64,000 bases of DNA from Microbacterium sp. SLBN-146 (GTDB taxonomy: Bacteria; Actinomycetota; Actinomycetes; Actinomycetales; Microbacteriaceae): contig NZ_VFMR01000001.1 of NCBI RefSeq assembly GCF_006715145.1, positions 1,674,001 through 1,738,000 of the forward strand, read 5' to 3'. Positions 42,002-50,291 of the stretch are shown one piece after another. The position numbers were made by a program, and so were the translations under genes. The stretch's first letter is position 1. The number at the start of each line of letters is the position of its first letter. Under the pieces are notes generated by a model, which had not been told where the DNA came from, did not search any database, and saw only the letters and a list, made by a program, of their open reading frames with translations.

Positions 42002-42802
42002 ATGCTCTTCGACACCCCTGTCCGGCTCGGCGTGCAGCTGCAGCCCCAGCACGTCACGTATCCGCAGATCCGCGATGCCGTCCTCCGCCTCGAAGACGAG
42101 GGCGTCGACATCCTCTTCAACTGGGACCACTTCTTCCCGCTCTACGGCGACCGCTACGGGCTCCACTTCGAGTCGTGGACGATGCTCGGCGCATGGGCCG
42201 AGCAGACGGAGCGCGTGGAGTTCGGGGCGCTCGTCAACTGCAACAGCTACCGCAACCCCGATCTGCAGGCCGACATGGCCCGCACGATCGACCACATGTC
42301 GGCCAAGGGCGGCGGCGAAGGCCGATTCATCTTCGGTACGGGGTCGGGCTGGTTCGAGCGGGACTACGACGAGTACGGCTACGAGTTCGGCACGGCGGGA
42401 TCACGCCTCGACGACCTCGCCGACGGACTCGCACGCATCGAGGCGCGATGGGAGAAGCTCAACCCCGCGCCGACCCGCCGCATCCCCGTCATGATCGGCG
42501 GCAAGGGCGAGCAGAAGACACTGCGTCTCGTCGCCCGTCACGCCGATATCTGGCACAGCTTCGTGACGGCCGAGGAGCTTCCGCACAAGCTCTCCGTCAT
42601 CGAGAAGTGGGCGGACAAAGAAGAGCGCGACACGTCGGGTCTCGTCATCTCCAACGAACTGCAGCGGCGCGGGCAGGACGACGCCGACGCGCTCTACGCC
42701 GCCGGCACGCGCGTCTTCACGCTCGGGTTCCCCGGCCCCGACTACGACTACGACCTCGTGCGGTCGTGGCTGCGCTGGCGCGACGCCAAGAACGGAGCGT
42801 GA
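42002..42802 (+). CDS. LLM-class F420-dependent oxidoreductase
   Basis: A 266-residue luciferase-fold protein: FNWDHFFPLYGDRYGLHFESW, ALVNCNSYRNPDLQADMART, IFGTGSGWFERDYDEYGY and IPVMIGGKGEQKTL match the TIGR-type F420 oxidoreductases found beside men genes in actinobacteria. Substrate unknown. A TAGGCT -10 (41989-41994) lies 7 nt before the ATG, a leaderless arrangement. It sits directly between menC and menB. Confidence 0.85.
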   Translation: MLFDTPVRLGVQLQPQHVTYPQIRDAVLRLEDEGVDILFNWDHFFPLYGDRYGLHFESWTMLGAWAEQTERVEFGALVNCNSYRNPDLQADMARTIDHMSAKGGGEGRFIFGTGSGWFERDYDEYGYEFGTAGSRLDDLADGLARIEARWEKLNPAPTRRIPVMIGGKGEQKTLRLVARHADIWHSFVTAEELPHKLSVIEKWADKEERDTSGLVISNELQRRGQDDADALYAAGTRVFTLGFPGPDYDYDLVRSWLRWRDAKNGA

Positions 42803-42834
42803 GCGGCGGCATCCGTCGTTCTATGGTGGAGTCC

Positions 42835-43734
42835 ATGGTCTCCGAGCTCTTCGACGAGCGTGAATGGATGCCGGCCCCCGGCTCCGACGCGTACACCGAC
42901 ATCACGGCCCACGTTTCGAAGGACGGTCGGATCGCGCGTGTCGCCTTCAACCGTCCGGAGGTGCGCAACGCCTTCCGGCCGCACACGGTCGACGAACTGT
43001 TCCGCGCACTCGACACGGCGCGGCAGGATCCGCGGATCGGCGTCGTGCTCTTCACGGGCAACGGCCCGAGCCCCAAGGACGGCGGGTGGGCGTTCTGCTC
43101 GGGCGGCGACCAGCGCATCCGCGGGCGCGACGGCTACAAGTACGACGGGCCGGAGGAGCACGCACCCGATCCGGCGCGCGTCGGACGCCTCCACATCCTC
43201 GAAGTGCAGCGTCTCATCCGCTTCATGCCGAAGGTCGTCATCGCCGTCGTCCCCGGCTGGGCGGCCGGGGGAGGACACTCGCTCCATGTCGTCTGCGACC
43301 TGACGATCGCCTCGCGCGAGCACGGCCGGTTCAAGCAGACGGATGCCGACGTCGGATCGTTCGACGCGGGATACGGGTCGGCCTACATGGCGCGCCAGGT
43401 CGGGCAGAAGATCGCGCGCGAAGTGTTCTTCCTGGCCGAGGAGTACTCGGCCGACCGCGCCTACGAGATGGGCGCTGTCAACCGCGTCGTGCCGCACGCC
43501 GAGCTCGAGACCGAAGCGATCGCGATGGCGCGCACGATCCTGACGAAGTCGCCCACGGCCATCCGGATGCTGAAGTTCGCCTTCAACGCCGTGGACGACG
43601 GACTCATGGGCCAGCAGGTGTTCGCGGGCGAGACGACCCGTCTCGCGTACGGCACCGACGAAGCCGTCGAGGGCCGGAACGCCTTCCTCGAGAAGCGCGA
43701 GCCCGATTGGTCGCCCTACCCGTGGCACTTCTGA
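42835..43734 (+). CDS. menB: 1,4-Dihydroxy-2-naphthoyl-CoA synthase
   Basis: A 299-residue crotonase-fold enzyme that cyclises o-succinylbenzoyl-CoA. The MenB-specific residues are seen in FCSGGDQRIRGRDGY, PGWAAGGGHSLHVVCDLTIAS, the Asp of QTDADVGSFDAGYGSAYMAR, and the C-terminal EKREPDWSPYPWHF. TATGGT (42822-42827) ends 7 nt before the ATG at 42835; an in-frame ATG at 42823 lies within that hexamer and is less likely. menE follows after 6 bp. Confidence 0.95.
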   Translation: MVSELFDEREWMPAPGSDAYTDITAHVSKDGRIARVAFNRPEVRNAFRPHTVDELFRALDTARQDPRIGVVLFTGNGPSPKDGGWAFCSGGDQRIRGRDGYKYDGPEEHAPDPARVGRLHILEVQRLIRFMPKVVIAVVPGWAAGGGHSLHVVCDLTIASREHGRFKQTDADVGSFDAGYGSAYMARQVGQKIAREVFFLAEEYSADRAYEMGAVNRVVPHAELETEAIAMARTILTKSPTAIRMLKFAFNAVDDGLMGQQVFAGETTRLAYGTDEAVEGRNAFLEKREPDWSPYPWHF

Positions 43735-43740
43735 GGCGCC

Positions 43741-44895
43741 ATGCGGCTTGAGCCCGCCACCGGCGACGATCCGCGCGACATCCTGCGGGCGCTGCGGGTC
43801 GCACTGCACGGCGCGGGTCCCGCACTCGGTCTCGGCCTCGTCGACGATCTGCCGGGGGAGGTGCGTGCGGGGACCGCGGTCGTCGTGACGACATCGGGCT
43901 CGACCGGCATCCCCAAGAGCGTCCTACTCAGCAGAGACGCCCTCACCTCGAGCGCGCTGGCCACGGCCGACCGCATCGGTGACGGCACGTGGCTCCTCGC
44001 CCTGCCCGCCGCGTACGTCGCCGGGGTGCAGGTGCTCGTGCGTTCGATCATCGCCGACCGCGAACCCGCGATCCTCTCCGGAGCATTCACGCCCCAGACG
44101 TTCTCGGCGGCGGCCCTCATGATGGTGTCGACCGAGCGCGGCCACCGCATCCCGACCTTCACGTCGCTCGTTCCCGCGCAGTTGTCGAAGCTCCTCGACG
44201 CCGCCGAGCACGACGGGCAGGTCCTCGCGGCGCTCCGGTCGTTCGAACGGATCCTGATCGGCGGGCAGGCGCTCCCCGCTCTCGTCCTGGAGCGGGCCGA
44301 GGCCGCGGGCGTCCGGATCACGAAGACCTACGGGTCCACCGAGACGAGTGGCGGCTGCGTCTACGACGGCGAACCGCTCCGCGGAGTCCGCCTTCGCATC
44401 GTCGGGGGCGAAGTGCAGATCGCGGGTCCGACGCTCGCCGACGGCTACCTCGGCGATCCCGCGCGGACGGACGCCGCGTTCCCGCGCGACGCCGACGGGA
44501 CGCGCTGGTACCGCACGGGCGATGCCGGGATCCTCGAGGACGGTCGCCTGCGCGTCCGCGGCCGCCTCGACAACGTCATCGTCTCGGGCGGTGTGAACAT
44601 CTCCCTCGACCGCGTCGAGCGGATCGTGCGGTCGGTGCCAGGGCTCGCCGGGGCCGTCGTCGTCGGGGTCTCCGATGAGCGGTGGGGCGAGGCATCCGTC
44701 ATCGTCGCGCCGCGCGGCGAGGCGCTCCGGCGGAGCGAATCCGTGCAGCTGTCGGAAGCGCGGACTCTCGTGGCGGAAGAGATCGGCCCCCACGCCCGCC
44801 CGTCGCGCCTCGTCCTCGTCGACGAGATCCCGGCTCTCCCGTCGGGCAAGCCCGACCGCGAGGCCATCCGCCGCGCGATCGCGGCGCTGCATTGA
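43741..44895 (+). CDS. menE: o-Succinylbenzoate-CoA ligase
   Basis: A 384-residue adenylate-forming ligase, shorter than typical MenE (about 450) because the N-terminus is trimmed, as is usual in actinobacteria. It has the AMP-binding P-loop VVTTSGSTGIPKSVLLS near residue 45, KTYGSTETSGG near 197, YRTGDAG near 257, and the catalytic lysine in PALPSGKPDREAI at the C-terminus. It activates OSB for MenB and lies 6 bp downstream of menB in the same operon. Confidence 0.93.
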   Translation: MRLEPATGDDPRDILRALRVALHGAGPALGLGLVDDLPGEVRAGTAVVVTTSGSTGIPKSVLLSRDALTSSALATADRIGDGTWLLALPAAYVAGVQVLVRSIIADREPAILSGAFTPQTFSAAALMMVSTERGHRIPTFTSLVPAQLSKLLDAAEHDGQVLAALRSFERILIGGQALPALVLERAEAAGVRITKTYGSTETSGGCVYDGEPLRGVRLRIVGGEVQIAGPTLADGYLGDPARTDAAFPRDADGTRWYRTGDAGILEDGRLRVRGRLDNVIVSGGVNISLDRVERIVRSVPGLAGAVVVGVSDERWGEASVIVAPRGEALRRSESVQLSEARTLVAEEIGPHARPSRLVLVDEIPALPSGKPDREAIRRAIAALH

Positions 44896-44937
44896 ACCCA
44901 CGCCCACGCGGCGGCTCTCCCCGCATTCGGGGTCGGC

Positions 44938-45312
44938 TCACTCCGCCGACACGTCGACGACGCAGAACCTGTTGCCCTCCGTGTCCTCCAGCACGACCCA
45001 ATCGGCACCGGGCGGGTAGTGGTCCCAGTCGACGTGCCGTGCGCCCAGACTCGTCAGGCGTTCGATCTCGGCTGCCTGGTCGTCGGCATACAGATCGAGG
45101 TGGATCCTCGGAGGGTACTGCTGGGGGTATCCCGAGACCGACAGGGCGATGCTCGCACCGGGCTCGCTCCAGTGCTCCTTGTCGGCCGGATCGAGGATGA
45201 CCCAGTCGTCGCTCGCTCCGCCACGGCTGACGTACCCGAGCGCTGCACGCCAGAAGTCCCCTGCACGGTCGATGTCTTCGACGGTCAGGACGACCGTTCC
45301 CATTCTCAACAT
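44938..45312 (-). CDS. VOC (glyoxalase/bleomycin-resistance) family protein
   Basis: A 124-residue single VOC fold: TVVLTVEDIDRAGDFWRAALGY, PRIHLDLYADDQAAEIERL and the terminal strand VVLEDTEGNRFCVVD. Metal ligands His and Glu are in the usual places. Substrate unknown. Predicted start ATG 45312 has a weak -10-like CACGAT 6 nt upstream. It lies antisense between menE and menA and is probably unrelated to quinone synthesis. Confidence 0.83.
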   Translation of the reverse strand: MLRMGTVVLTVEDIDRAGDFWRAALGYVSRGGASDDWVILDPADKEHWSEPGASIALSVSGYPQQYPPRIHLDLYADDQAAEIERLTSLGARHVDWDHYPPGADWVVLEDTEGNRFCVVDVSAE

Positions 45313-45425
45313 GCCGCCATCGTGCGCCTGCGCGTCGAGGGATGCCAGGGGCTTGCGCTGCAGCGGAACACCGCCCTGCGGCATCGTCGGAACGACATAT
45401 CCGCAGCGCCGTAAGATGACTGCTC

Positions 45426-46406
45426 GTGGCAGGAACCTCCAGCAAGAAGCGCAAACGTCCGGCTCCCAAGAAGCGGCCCGTCCGCGGCAATCCGCAGAAG
45501 CCCCGCGAGACGGGCGACCCGCGCCGCGTCGAGAAGGCGACGCCGCGTGACTGGATCGGCGCCGCACGGCTGCGGACGCTCCCTCTCGCGATCGCCCCCG
45601 TCCTCCTCGGTACGGGTGCCGCGATGGTCGTCGTCGACGAATTCCACTGGGTCATCGCCCTCTTCTGCCTCCTCGTCGCTGTCGCGCTCCAGATCGGCGT
45701 CAACTACGCCAACGACTACAGCGACGGCATCCGCGGGACGGACGACGTCCGTGTCGGCCCCGCGCGTTTGACGGCATCGGGGAGCGCGAAGCCCCGCACG
45801 GTCGCGATCGTGGCGCTCGCCTTCTTCGCGATCGCCGCCGTCGCAGGTCTTGCCCTCACGATCCGCACGCAGCAGTGGTGGTTCCTCGTGATCGGGGCCC
45901 TCTGCCTCCTCGCAGCGTGGTTCTACACGGGCGGGAAGCGCCCCTACGGCTACTTCGGGCTCGGCGAGGTCTTCGTCTTCGTCTTCTTCGGACTCGTCGC
46001 AACACTCGGAACGACGTGGGTACAAGCCTTCACGCTCCCGCAGGAGGCGTGGTTCGGCGCCGTTGCGGCGGGCCTCTTCGCGTGCGCCGTCCTGCTGGCG
46101 AACAACCTCCGCGACATCGACCAGGACCGCGCCGCAGGCAAGCGCACGCTGACGGTGCTCGTCGGGCGCACCGCGACGCGTGTGCTCTTCACGCTCTTCG
46201 TGCTGCTTCCGTTCCTCATCGCGGGATTCCTCGCGATGTTCTATCCGATCGCGTGGCTGAGCCTCATCGTGCTGCTCCCCGTGCTCGCGGCGATCCTCAT
46301 CGTCTGGACCTACCGGCTGCCGCGCGAACTCGTCGTCGCCCTCGGCCTGACGTCGCTGTCGTCGCTCGCTTACGCCGGGTTGCTCTTCTGGGCCTTCGTC
46401 GGCTGA
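45426..46406 (+). CDS. menA: 1,4-Dihydroxy-2-naphthoate polyprenyltransferase
   Basis: A 326-residue UbiA-fold membrane enzyme with about eight helices. The first Asp motif is NYANDYSDGIRGTDD near residue 97 and the second NNLRDIDQDRAAGKRTL near 230. A very basic N-terminal 35 residues (AGTSSKKRKRPAPKKRP) precedes it, an extension seen in actinobacterial MenA. A TAAGAT -10 lies 8 nt before the GTG start. It attaches the polyprenyl tail to DHNA, using the product of the polyprenyl synthase at 52887. Confidence 0.94.
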   Translation: MAGTSSKKRKRPAPKKRPVRGNPQKPRETGDPRRVEKATPRDWIGAARLRTLPLAIAPVLLGTGAAMVVVDEFHWVIALFCLLVAVALQIGVNYANDYSDGIRGTDDVRVGPARLTASGSAKPRTVAIVALAFFAIAAVAGLALTIRTQQWWFLVIGALCLLAAWFYTGGKRPYGYFGLGEVFVFVFFGLVATLGTTWVQAFTLPQEAWFGAVAAGLFACAVLLANNLRDIDQDRAAGKRTLTVLVGRTATRVLFTLFVLLPFLIAGFLAMFYPIAWLSLIVLLPVLAAILIVWTYRLPRELVVALGLTSLSSLAYAGLLFWAFVG

Positions 46407-46430
46407 GAACCGGATGCCGCGGCCCGGCCG

Positions 46431-46694
46431 TCAGCGGTCGGTCGCAGCATCCTCGACGTCTTCGTCACTGGTCTCGTCGCGCAGTGCCGCGCGTCGCTCG
46501 GCGAGTCCCACCGAGACCTGCTCGAGCGGGCGCCGCAGGAACAGCACCGAGAGGCTGAGGCCGATGAGGGCGGCGAAGATCGCCGCGAGCCAGTAGTACT
46601 CCTGGAAGAACGGGAAGAGCATCATGATCCCGAAGGGCACCAGGAAGGCGAGAAGTCGCAGCACGGTATAGAGCAGGACGGACCGGGCTTTCAC
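46431..46694 (-). CDS. DUF4229 membrane protein
   Basis: A protein of about 87 residues with two membrane helices (LLYTVLRLLAFLVPFGIMML and WLAAIFAALIGLSLSVLFL) followed by a charged C-terminus beginning RRPLEQVSVGLAERR, the DUF4229 pattern. Function unknown; it is habitually encoded next to men genes in actinobacteria. TACCAT ends 7 nt before a GTG at 46694, supporting that start; an ATG at 46703 inside the -10 would add three residues. Confidence 0.75.
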   Translation of the reverse strand: MKARSVLLYTVLRLLAFLVPFGIMMLFPFFQEYYWLAAIFAALIGLSLSVLFLRRPLEQVSVGLAERRAALRDETSDEDVEDAATDR

Positions 46695-46789
46695 ACCTCC
46701 CATGGTAAGCGAGCCCCGTCCCGGCGTACGCGGCGTCGGTTCGGTCACAACCCAGTCCCTGTCCAGGCAGCGCACCTAGGATGGACAAC

Positions 46790-47215
46790 GTGGCACGAGC
46801 GCTCCTGATCTTCGCGCTGGTGGCGACCGTGTTCTGGGTCTTCACCATCGTCGACTGTGCTGTGCAACCGCCCACCCGCCATCGCGGCGTGAGCAAGCCC
46901 GTCTGGATCGCGATCGTCGTGCTGATCCCCGTTCTGGGTGGCATCCTGTGGCTCACGATCGGCCGCGTCCGCCGGTCCGCCGTGCTCGTCTACCAGGCCC
47001 CCGACGACGACCCCGACTTCCTCGGGAGCCTCGGCGGGATCACCGATCAGGACGAGCGGATCCGCCGGCTGGAAGAAGAGCTCGCGCAGCTCGATTCCGA
47101 AGACGACGACCCGCGATGGCAGGATCCGCCCGTCGGCGGTACGCCCGACCCAGGGCCCACGCCGCGGACCGACGGAGACGACGACTCCCGCGGTCAGCGC
47201 GGGGCCGTCAACTGA
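46790..47215 (+). CDS. PLDc_N-domain membrane protein
   Basis: A 141-residue protein with two N-terminal helices in the PLDc_N pattern (LLIFALVATVFWVFTIVDC and PVWIAIVVLIPVLGGILWL, then TIGRVRR), followed by a soluble acidic tail. The N-terminal domain is found in phospholipase D-like cardiolipin synthases, but no HKD domain is present. TAGGAT (46777-46782) ends 7 nt before GTG 46790, favouring that start over ATG 46781. The stop is 1 nt before the menD GTG, so the two are coupled. Confidence 0.75.
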   Translation: MARALLIFALVATVFWVFTIVDCAVQPPTRHRGVSKPVWIAIVVLIPVLGGILWLTIGRVRRSAVLVYQAPDDDPDFLGSLGGITDQDERIRRLEEELAQLDSEDDDPRWQDPPVGGTPDPGPTPRTDGDDDSRGQRGAVN

Positions 47216-47216
47216 C

Positions 47217-49040
47217 GTGTCCGCCGGTGAGACCGCGCACGATTCGCGCGCCATCGCCTCTCCCGCGACCGACGCCGCAGCCGCTCTGCTGTGCGCGCTC
47301 GTCGAGCGCGGTGTCCGTCACATCGTCCTGAGCCCGGGATCACGCTCGCAGGCGCTCGCCCTCATGGCGGCTGAATTCGAGCGCCGAGGGCTCGTCCGGC
47401 TCCATGTGCGGATCGACGAGCGGGTCGCGGGCTTCACGGCACTCGGACTGGGGCGCGAGACGCGGATGCCGGCGGCCGTCGTCTGCACGTCGGGCACGGC
47501 TGCGGCGAACCTCCTCCCCGCGGCCCTCGAGGCCCACCACGCGGGCGTCCCGCTCCTCTTGCTGACCGCCGATCGGCCCCTCGAACTGCGTGGCGTCGGC
47601 GCCAACCAGACGACGCGTCAGCCCGGCATGTTCTCGCCGAACATGCGATACGAAGCAGACCTCCCCGCGCCGGAGGAGACCGATCCCGACGGGACGGGCG
47701 AGCAGAGCGCGATGCTCCGCGCCGTCGCCGCCGAGGCCGTCGCCGCGGCGCTCGGCGAAGGCCTGCGTTCGGCGGGCCCCGTGCACCTCAACCTCCCCTA
47801 CCGCGAGCCGCTCGCGGGCGACCTGCCGCAGTGGATCGGCGTGCCCGAGTCCGAGCTGGGCGCGGCATCCGACACCGATGCCGACGAGGTTCCGCCGGTC
47901 GACGTCGTCGCCGAGGGCGAGGTCTTCGGCGCGCTGTACCAGGGTGGTGGCGGCATCGGACAGGCCGACCTTCCCGCCGAACCCGACGACGACCCCTGGG
48001 TCATCGAGCGAGGCCCGCGAACCATCGTCGTCGCGGGCGCCGACGCGGGCGTCGAGGCCGAAGCGATCGCGCACGCGGGCGGCTGGCCGCTCGTCGCCGA
48101 GATCGTCAGCGGGGCGCGCTTCGGTCGCTACCTCATGCACGGATACCGCGCGCTGCTCTCCGACCCCGACCTGGGTTCGCGGGTCGAGCGGGTCATCGTG
48201 CTCGGGCACCCGACGCTGTCCCGCGAGGTCACGCGGCTCCTTTCGCGCGCGGACGTCGAGGTCGTCGCGCTCCGCGGACCCGGCGAGCCCCTCAACCTCA
48301 ACGGCCGGACGACCCCCGTCGACGCCATCGCGGTGGCCGCGGGTGACTCCGACCGCGAATGGCTGGGGGCCTGGCTGCGGGCGTCGCGCGCGGCATCCGT
48401 CGATCTGACTCCGCCGGCACCGGATGCTGCGGCGCTCTCCTCCGCCGAGCCCTCGACGCGGCTCGGGGCGATCGCGGCCGAACTCGACGTCATCCGCGCC
48501 CCGCTCGATCGCGAGGCGCTCGTCGATGCCGTGTGGCGGGCGACCTGGCCCCATGACCGGCTCGTCTTCGGATCGTCGCGGCTCGTGCGGGTGGCCGATG
48601 CCGTGCTGGGTGGCAAGAAGGTCCCCGTGCACGCCAACCGCGGACTCGCCGGCATCGACGGGACGGTCGCGACGGCCACGGGGGTCGCGCTCGCGCGCGC
48701 GGGGCACCCCGGCGTCACGCGCGTCCTCCTCGGCGACCTGGCGCTCCTCCACGACGTCGGGGCGCTCCTTCTGCCACCGGTCGAGGACGAGCCGCGCATT
48801 CAAGTCATCGTCGGGAACGACGGCGGCGGAACGATCTTCGACGGCCTCGAGGTGGCGGACGTCGCGTCGCGTGAAGCGATGGATCGCGTTCTCTACACGC
48901 CGCAGACGGCCCGTTTCGCGGAGCTCGCTCTCGCGTACGGCTGGGAGTATCAGCGCGTCACGACGCGGACGGCGCTCGATCAGGCACTGACATCGCCGGT
49001 CGGGGGACGCCAGATCATCGAGGTCCCGCTTCCTCGCTGA
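47217..49040 (+). CDS. menD: 2-Succinyl-5-enolpyruvyl-6-hydroxy-3-cyclohexene-1-carboxylate synthase (SEPHCHC synthase)
   Basis: A 607-residue thiamine-diphosphate enzyme: LSPGSRSQALALMAAEF near residue 40, the activating Glu in RIDERVAGFTALGL, CTSGTAAANLLPA, LTADRPLELRGVGANQTT, and the C-terminal ThDP-binding region LGDLALLHDVGAL ... VIVGNDGGGTIFDGLE. It adds succinyl semialdehyde from 2-oxoglutarate to isochorismate. The GTG at 47217 follows the preceding stop by 1 nt. The region around 240-285 (ASDTDADEVPPVDVVAEGE) is an acidic insertion. Confidence 0.94.
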   Translation: MSAGETAHDSRAIASPATDAAAALLCALVERGVRHIVLSPGSRSQALALMAAEFERRGLVRLHVRIDERVAGFTALGLGRETRMPAAVVCTSGTAAANLLPAALEAHHAGVPLLLLTADRPLELRGVGANQTTRQPGMFSPNMRYEADLPAPEETDPDGTGEQSAMLRAVAAEAVAAALGEGLRSAGPVHLNLPYREPLAGDLPQWIGVPESELGAASDTDADEVPPVDVVAEGEVFGALYQGGGGIGQADLPAEPDDDPWVIERGPRTIVVAGADAGVEAEAIAHAGGWPLVAEIVSGARFGRYLMHGYRALLSDPDLGSRVERVIVLGHPTLSREVTRLLSRADVEVVALRGPGEPLNLNGRTTPVDAIAVAAGDSDREWLGAWLRASRAASVDLTPPAPDAAALSSAEPSTRLGAIAAELDVIRAPLDREALVDAVWRATWPHDRLVFGSSRLVRVADAVLGGKKVPVHANRGLAGIDGTVATATGVALARAGHPGVTRVLLGDLALLHDVGALLLPPVEDEPRIQVIVGNDGGGTIFDGLEVADVASREAMDRVLYTPQTARFAELALAYGWEYQRVTTRTALDQALTSPVGGRQIIEVPLPR

Positions 49041-49101
49041 TCCCGTCGCGCGTTCGCCGCGGACCCTGGAGCGCGGGCGGCAGGACGGGCAGGATGGGCT
49101 C

Positions 49102-49965
49102 ATGACAGCGACGAGTCAGAAGGATTGGACGACCGATGTCCGCGAGATCCTCCGGGTCGGCCCGGGCTTCCGACTCTCCGATGTCGATGCGGATTCCTCG
49201 CCGGGCCACAACGGCGACAAAGACGCCGGCGGCCGCGATCTGGAGGCAGGGGTCGCGCAGCTCGAGGAGTACCAGGAGCGGCTCTTCGCGGCATCCCGAT
49301 CTGAAGCGACCGACGCGAGCGTCCTGCTCGTGCTGCAGGCGATGGACACCGCGGGGAAGGGCGGCATCATCCGGCACGTCGTCGGATCGGTCGATCCGCA
49401 GGGGATCATGCTGACGGCATTCAAGAAGCCGACGCCCGAAGAACTCGCCCACGACTTCCTGTGGCGCATCGAGAAGCGTGCGCCGACTCCCGGCATGATC
49501 GGCGTGTTCGACCGATCGCAGTATGAAGACGTCTTGATCGGACGAGTGCGCGAACTCGCGCCGCCCGCGGAGATCGAGCGACGCTACGGCGCGATCAACG
49601 ACTTCGAGAAGCGGCTCTCCGACGCCGGGACCCGCATCGTGAAAGTGATGCTGCACATCTCGCCCGAGGAGCAGAAGGAACGCCTCGCTGAACGGCTCGA
49701 GCGCCCCGACAAGCACTGGAAGTTCAATCCCGGCGACATCGACGAGCGCGCGCTGTGGCCCGCGTACATGGACGCGTACCAGACCGTGTTCGATCGGACG
49801 TCGACCGATCACGCGCCCTGGTACGTGATCCCCGCGAACCGCAAGTGGTACGCGCGTCTCGCGGTCCAGGCGCTCCTGCTCGAAGCCCTCGAAGACATCG
49901 ATCCCCAGTGGCCCGCGGCGACCTTCGACGTGGAGGCCGAGAAGGCGCGCCTCGCGGCGTCCTAG
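49102..49965 (+). CDS. ppk2: Polyphosphate kinase 2 family protein
   Basis: A 287-residue P-loop kinase of the short single-domain PPK2 type: Walker A LQAMDTAGKGGIIRHV near residue 78, Walker B GVFDRSQYEDVLIGRV near 135, lid region ERPDKHWKFNPGDIDER and the end WYVIPANRKWYARL. It would phosphorylate NDPs or NMPs using polyphosphate. The -10-like CAGGAT ends 6 nt before the ATG. Two 57-bp palindromes and a 13-bp minisatellite follow its stop. Confidence 0.92.
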   Translation: MTATSQKDWTTDVREILRVGPGFRLSDVDADSSPGHNGDKDAGGRDLEAGVAQLEEYQERLFAASRSEATDASVLLVLQAMDTAGKGGIIRHVVGSVDPQGIMLTAFKKPTPEELAHDFLWRIEKRAPTPGMIGVFDRSQYEDVLIGRVRELAPPAEIERRYGAINDFEKRLSDAGTRIVKVMLHISPEEQKERLAERLERPDKHWKFNPGDIDERALWPAYMDAYQTVFDRTSTDHAPWYVIPANRKWYARLAVQALLLEALEDIDPQWPAATFDVEAEKARLAAS

Positions 49966-49995
49966 CCCCCCCTCGCCTGGTTCTCCCCCATCCGC

Positions 49996-50052
49996 CGAGA
50001 AGACGCGAACTGCTTTCTTTCGAGCAGCTACACGCCAGTTTGGGTCTTCTCG
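49996..50052. repeat. 57-bp palindromic element, copy B1
   Basis: The left arm CGAGAAGACGCGAACTGC and right arm CCAGTTTGGGTCTTCTCG pair imperfectly around a 21-bp AT-richer centre. The length is exactly 57 bp, as in the 35-kb copies. Confidence 0.8.
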
Positions 50053-50125
50053 GCCACGGGGGTGCCTCGATCGGAGCAGGTCATGTCGGGCGCGGCCTGC
50101 TCGCGAGGGAGTCCGTACCTGTCGC

Positions 50126-50182
50126 CGAGAAGACGCAAGTTGCTCGAAAATGAGGCGCTGGACGCCCGTTTGCGTCTTCTCG
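50126..50182. repeat. 57-bp palindromic element, copy B2
   Basis: The left arm CGAGAAGACGCAAGTTGC and right arm CCCGTTTGCGTCTTCTCG surround a 21-bp centre. In this copy both arms carry the matching GCG/CGC variation at the same stem position (GACGCAA opposite TTGCGTC), a compensatory change that supports pairing. Confidence 0.8.
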
Positions 50183-50285
50183 GCACAGGGCAGGGGCACA
50201 GGGAAGCGGTGCAGGGCAGGGGCACACGGCAGCGGCACAGCGCAGCGGCATAGGGCAGCGGCGCAGGGCAGCGGCGCGGGGGAGC
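50182..50285. repeat. 13-bp minisatellite, eight units
   Basis: Eight contiguous 13-bp units of consensus GGCACAGGGCAGC run from the end of palindrome B2 to 6 bp before the menF stop codon. Units differ by one to four bases. No gene is present in this 326-bp gap. Confidence 0.85.
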
Positions 50286-50291
50286 GCGGGT

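Noticed and set aside
34959..50182. CRISPR array for the 57-bp elements
   Set aside because: The repeated parts are inverted arms around a variable centre, spacing between units is irregular and there are no cas genes.
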